Source of the DNA: Erythrophleum ivorense
Taxonomy: Eukaryota; Streptophyta; Magnoliopsida; Fabales; Fabaceae
Length of the DNA: 64,000 bases
Assembly: GCA_026724425.1 (NCBI GenBank)
Contig: JAIUCV010000649.1
Location: 1-64,000, forward strand
Direction: 5' to 3'
Shown: piece after piece, positions 62,481 through 64,000 of the stretch
Numbering within the stretch: the first letter of the stretch is position 1
Layout of the letters: every line of letters starts with the position of its first letter
The notes under the pieces: generated by a model
What the model was told of the DNA's origin: nothing
Databases searched by the model: none
The model's input: the letters and a program-made list of their open reading frames with translations, nothing else
Position numbers and translations under genes: made by a program

Positions 62481-63874
62481 ATGAACCTCTCTTGTCAGGT
62501 GGTATCAGGTAAATTGTATCTGAGTGAAACCCGAATTGAGAATGAGCTGATGACCCAGATCTTAGATGCCCAAAGAGACGGTAAGTTCCTGAGTCAGGTC
62601 AAGAATGAGATATCCCAAGGTAAGACCTTAAATTTCAAGGTATCTGAGGATGGTATGATAGTATACTGGGATAGAGTCTATGTGCCTAGACAAAATGAAT
62701 TGAGAGAAAGCATTTTAGAAGAGGCACATAAGAGTAAGCATACTATCCATCCAGGTACCACCAAGATGTATCAAGATTTGAAAAGGATTTTCTGGTGGCC
62801 AAGAATGAAGAATGATGTGATTGAATATGTGGCTAGATGCCTAGTGTATCAAAGGATAAAAATAGAACATCAAAGACTCGCTGGGTTGTTGTAAGCCCTA
62901 GATATTCTCAAGTGGAATTAGGATAGTATAGCCATGGACTTTATTATGGGATTACCCAGGACATCCTTTGGACACGATGCTATCAGTAGTTGTAGATAGA
63001 CTGACAAAGTCTGCACACTTTTTAGCTATCAGGGCTACTCACACACTGGATAAATTAGCCCAGTTGTATATCAAAGAGATAGTGTGACTTTATGGAGTAC
63101 CCAGTAGTATAGTTTCAGATAAAGACCCTAGGTTTACTTTGAACTTCTGGAGGTCATTGTAGCATGCCTTAGGGATCAAATTGTAGTTTAGTACTGTATA
63201 TCACCCCTAAACAGATGGTCAAACTAAGAGGACTATCTAGACCCTAGAAAACATGTTGAAAGCATGTATGTTAGAAATAAAGGGTAACTAGGATGCGCAT
63301 TTACCATTAACAGAATTTGCGTATAATAATAGTTACCATTCCAATATTCAGATGGCCCCTTATGAGGCTTTGTATAGGAGAAAATGCAAATCCCCTCTGT
63401 GTTGGGTTGAGCTAGGTGAGAGGAGCTTGATAGGACTTGAGATTGTGGACCAGACCACCTGACAAATAGAATTGATTTGGAAGAAACTTCTCATAGCCTA
63501 AAGTAGGCAAAAGAGCTATGCCAATAAAAAAAGAAGGCCATTAAAGTTTGAGATTGGAGTCTCCAGTGACGGGGGTGGGTTGGTCAATAAGGATAAGGAA
63601 AATCAATCCTAGGTATATTGGTCTATTTGAAATCCTTGAAAAAATTAGACCCATGGCTTACCGAATAGCCTTACCTCCTAACCTAACCCAAATTCATGAT
63701 ATTTTTCATGTTTCTCAATTGAAAAAGTACTTACCAGACCCCTCACATGTCATAGAGTATGAGCATGTTCAATTGCAAGAAAATCTTTTCTATGTAGTGA
63801 AACCAGAGAGAATTGTGGATGCTAAATTGAAACAGCTAAGGAACAAGAGCATTCCTCTGGTGAAAGTAGTCTAA
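62481..63874 (+). pseudogene. Integrase with C-terminal tail
   Basis: The N-terminal zinc region 'AHKSKHTIHPGTTKMYQDL' is followed by CLVY, where the second Cys of CxxC is Tyr (62847-62849). Core: Asp of 'AMDFIMGLP' (62937-62939), Asp of 'VSDKDPRF' (63118-63120), and, where the catalytic Glu of the DD35E triad is expected ('DGQTKR'), Lys (63226-63228). Several stops and at least one frameshift lie in between (for example TAA at 63208-63210). The tail from 63548 reads 'INPRYIGLFEILEKIRPMAY', 'IHDIFHVSQLKKYLPDPSHV' and 'IPLVKVV', then decays to 'EEAT-stop-ELKEEMRMKYPKL'. This is the Tekay-type tail, where a chromodomain is expected. Confidence 0.9.
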
Positions 63875-63984
63875 AGGGGTCTGACATCTGAGGAAGCAAC
63901 CTAGGAACTCAAGGAAGAGATGAGAATGAAATATCCAAAACTTTCCCCTTAAGACATATGTTTAAATTTCAAGGATGAAATTAA

Positions 63985-64000
63985 TTTTAAGGGAGGTAGA
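63985..64000 (+). promoter_or_regulatory. Polypurine tract
   Basis: TTTTAAGGGAGGTAGA at the last bases of the window. In this lineage such a tract lies directly before the 3' LTR, so a TGTAACAACC-like LTR start is expected at the next base or bases. Confidence 0.7.

Larger units (their letters stand above)
47118..64000 (+). mobile_element. CACTA (En/Spm) transposon with nested LTR elements
   Basis: The tnp2-type transposase gene (50409-56215) identifies a CACTA element. The proposed 5' tip CTACTACCAAAAG at 47118 resembles CACTACNAAAA termini with a 1-base insertion, and is followed by repeated TGAGAAATTCTCACAG-like words (47138-47230), as expected for subterminal repeats. The right end is not in the window because a gypsy element begins at 56216 and runs past 64000. 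A solo LTR (51291-54129) and a small TIR element (47810-48590) are nested inside. The left tip is an inference; the gene identity is firm. Confidence 0.65.
56216..64000 (+). mobile_element. Ty3/gypsy retrotransposon, Tekay/Del type (3' LTR outside window)
   Basis: Order: 5' LTR (56216-59249), PBS (59253-59264), gag, protease, RT, RNase H, integrase with C-terminal tail, and polypurine tract at the very end of the window. LTRs over 3 kb, the initiator tRNA-Met PBS, and the PDPSHVIEYE / IPLVKV tail fit the Tekay (Del) lineage of plant chromoviruses. It lies in the last visible exon of the CACTA transposase; the left flank is AGTTT (56211-56215). All protein domains are disrupted. Confidence 0.9.

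Overview
This window is repeat-rich plant heterochromatin. I find no credible intact host gene, rRNA gene or functional tRNA gene. The evidence for a flowering plant is a CACTA (En/Spm) transposon of plant type, a Ty3/gypsy element of the Tekay/Del type with LTRs of 3 kb or more, and a TRIM element primed by initiator tRNA-Met. The species cannot be named from the sequence. Almost every short ORF lies inside these repeats and is a chance reading frame.

One family of very long LTRs (2.8-3.9 kb, TGTAA...TTACA or degraded ends) makes up most of positions 1-47117. I recognise 16 copies or fragments, called L1-L16 here, in both orientations and nested in each other. They share a fixed internal order. 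In sense direction this is: a 5' section, a six-unit array with 31-bp period, an 8-bp dyad hairpin followed by a pyrimidine tract, and a 3' half built of about five degenerate units of 180-191 bp. Several copies are complete solo LTRs with 5-bp target-site duplications: L6 12110-15722 (ATTTT), L7 17873-21376 (TTAAA), L15 51291-54129 (TATAT), and with one mismatch L4 6188-9801, L10 28332-32231 and L13 39440-43265.

Layout: 1-10593 minus-strand LTR copies, one nested in another. 10594-23245 an LTR copy (L5) split by a different LTR of 2.8 kb (11960-21882), which is itself split by L6 and L7. 23246-26971 a decayed minus-strand gypsy pol joined to a truncated LTR. 26972-28301 part of an LTR of another family. 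28302-34575 an LTR copy split by L10. 34576-38645 an LTR copy split by a tandem TRIM array (35214-36375). 38646-44687 an LTR copy split by L13. 44688-47117 a last LTR copy whose right edge carries a 235-bp duplication.

From about 47118 to beyond the window end lies a CACTA transposon. It has a subterminal-repeat-like tip, a TATA box and 5' exon, an AT-rich stretch with an inserted TIR element carrying a tRNA-like Pol III module, and a broken tnp2-type transposase gene (50409-56215). That gene is interrupted twice by the long-LTR family: by solo LTR L15, and by a gypsy element whose 5' LTR (L16), PBS, gag, protease, RT, RNase H, integrase and polypurine tract fill 56216-64000. The 3' LTR should begin just past the window. 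The gypsy genes carry many stops, frameshifts and changed catalytic residues, mostly transitions, so the copy is dead. It does identify the lineage that probably produced the surrounding LTRs.
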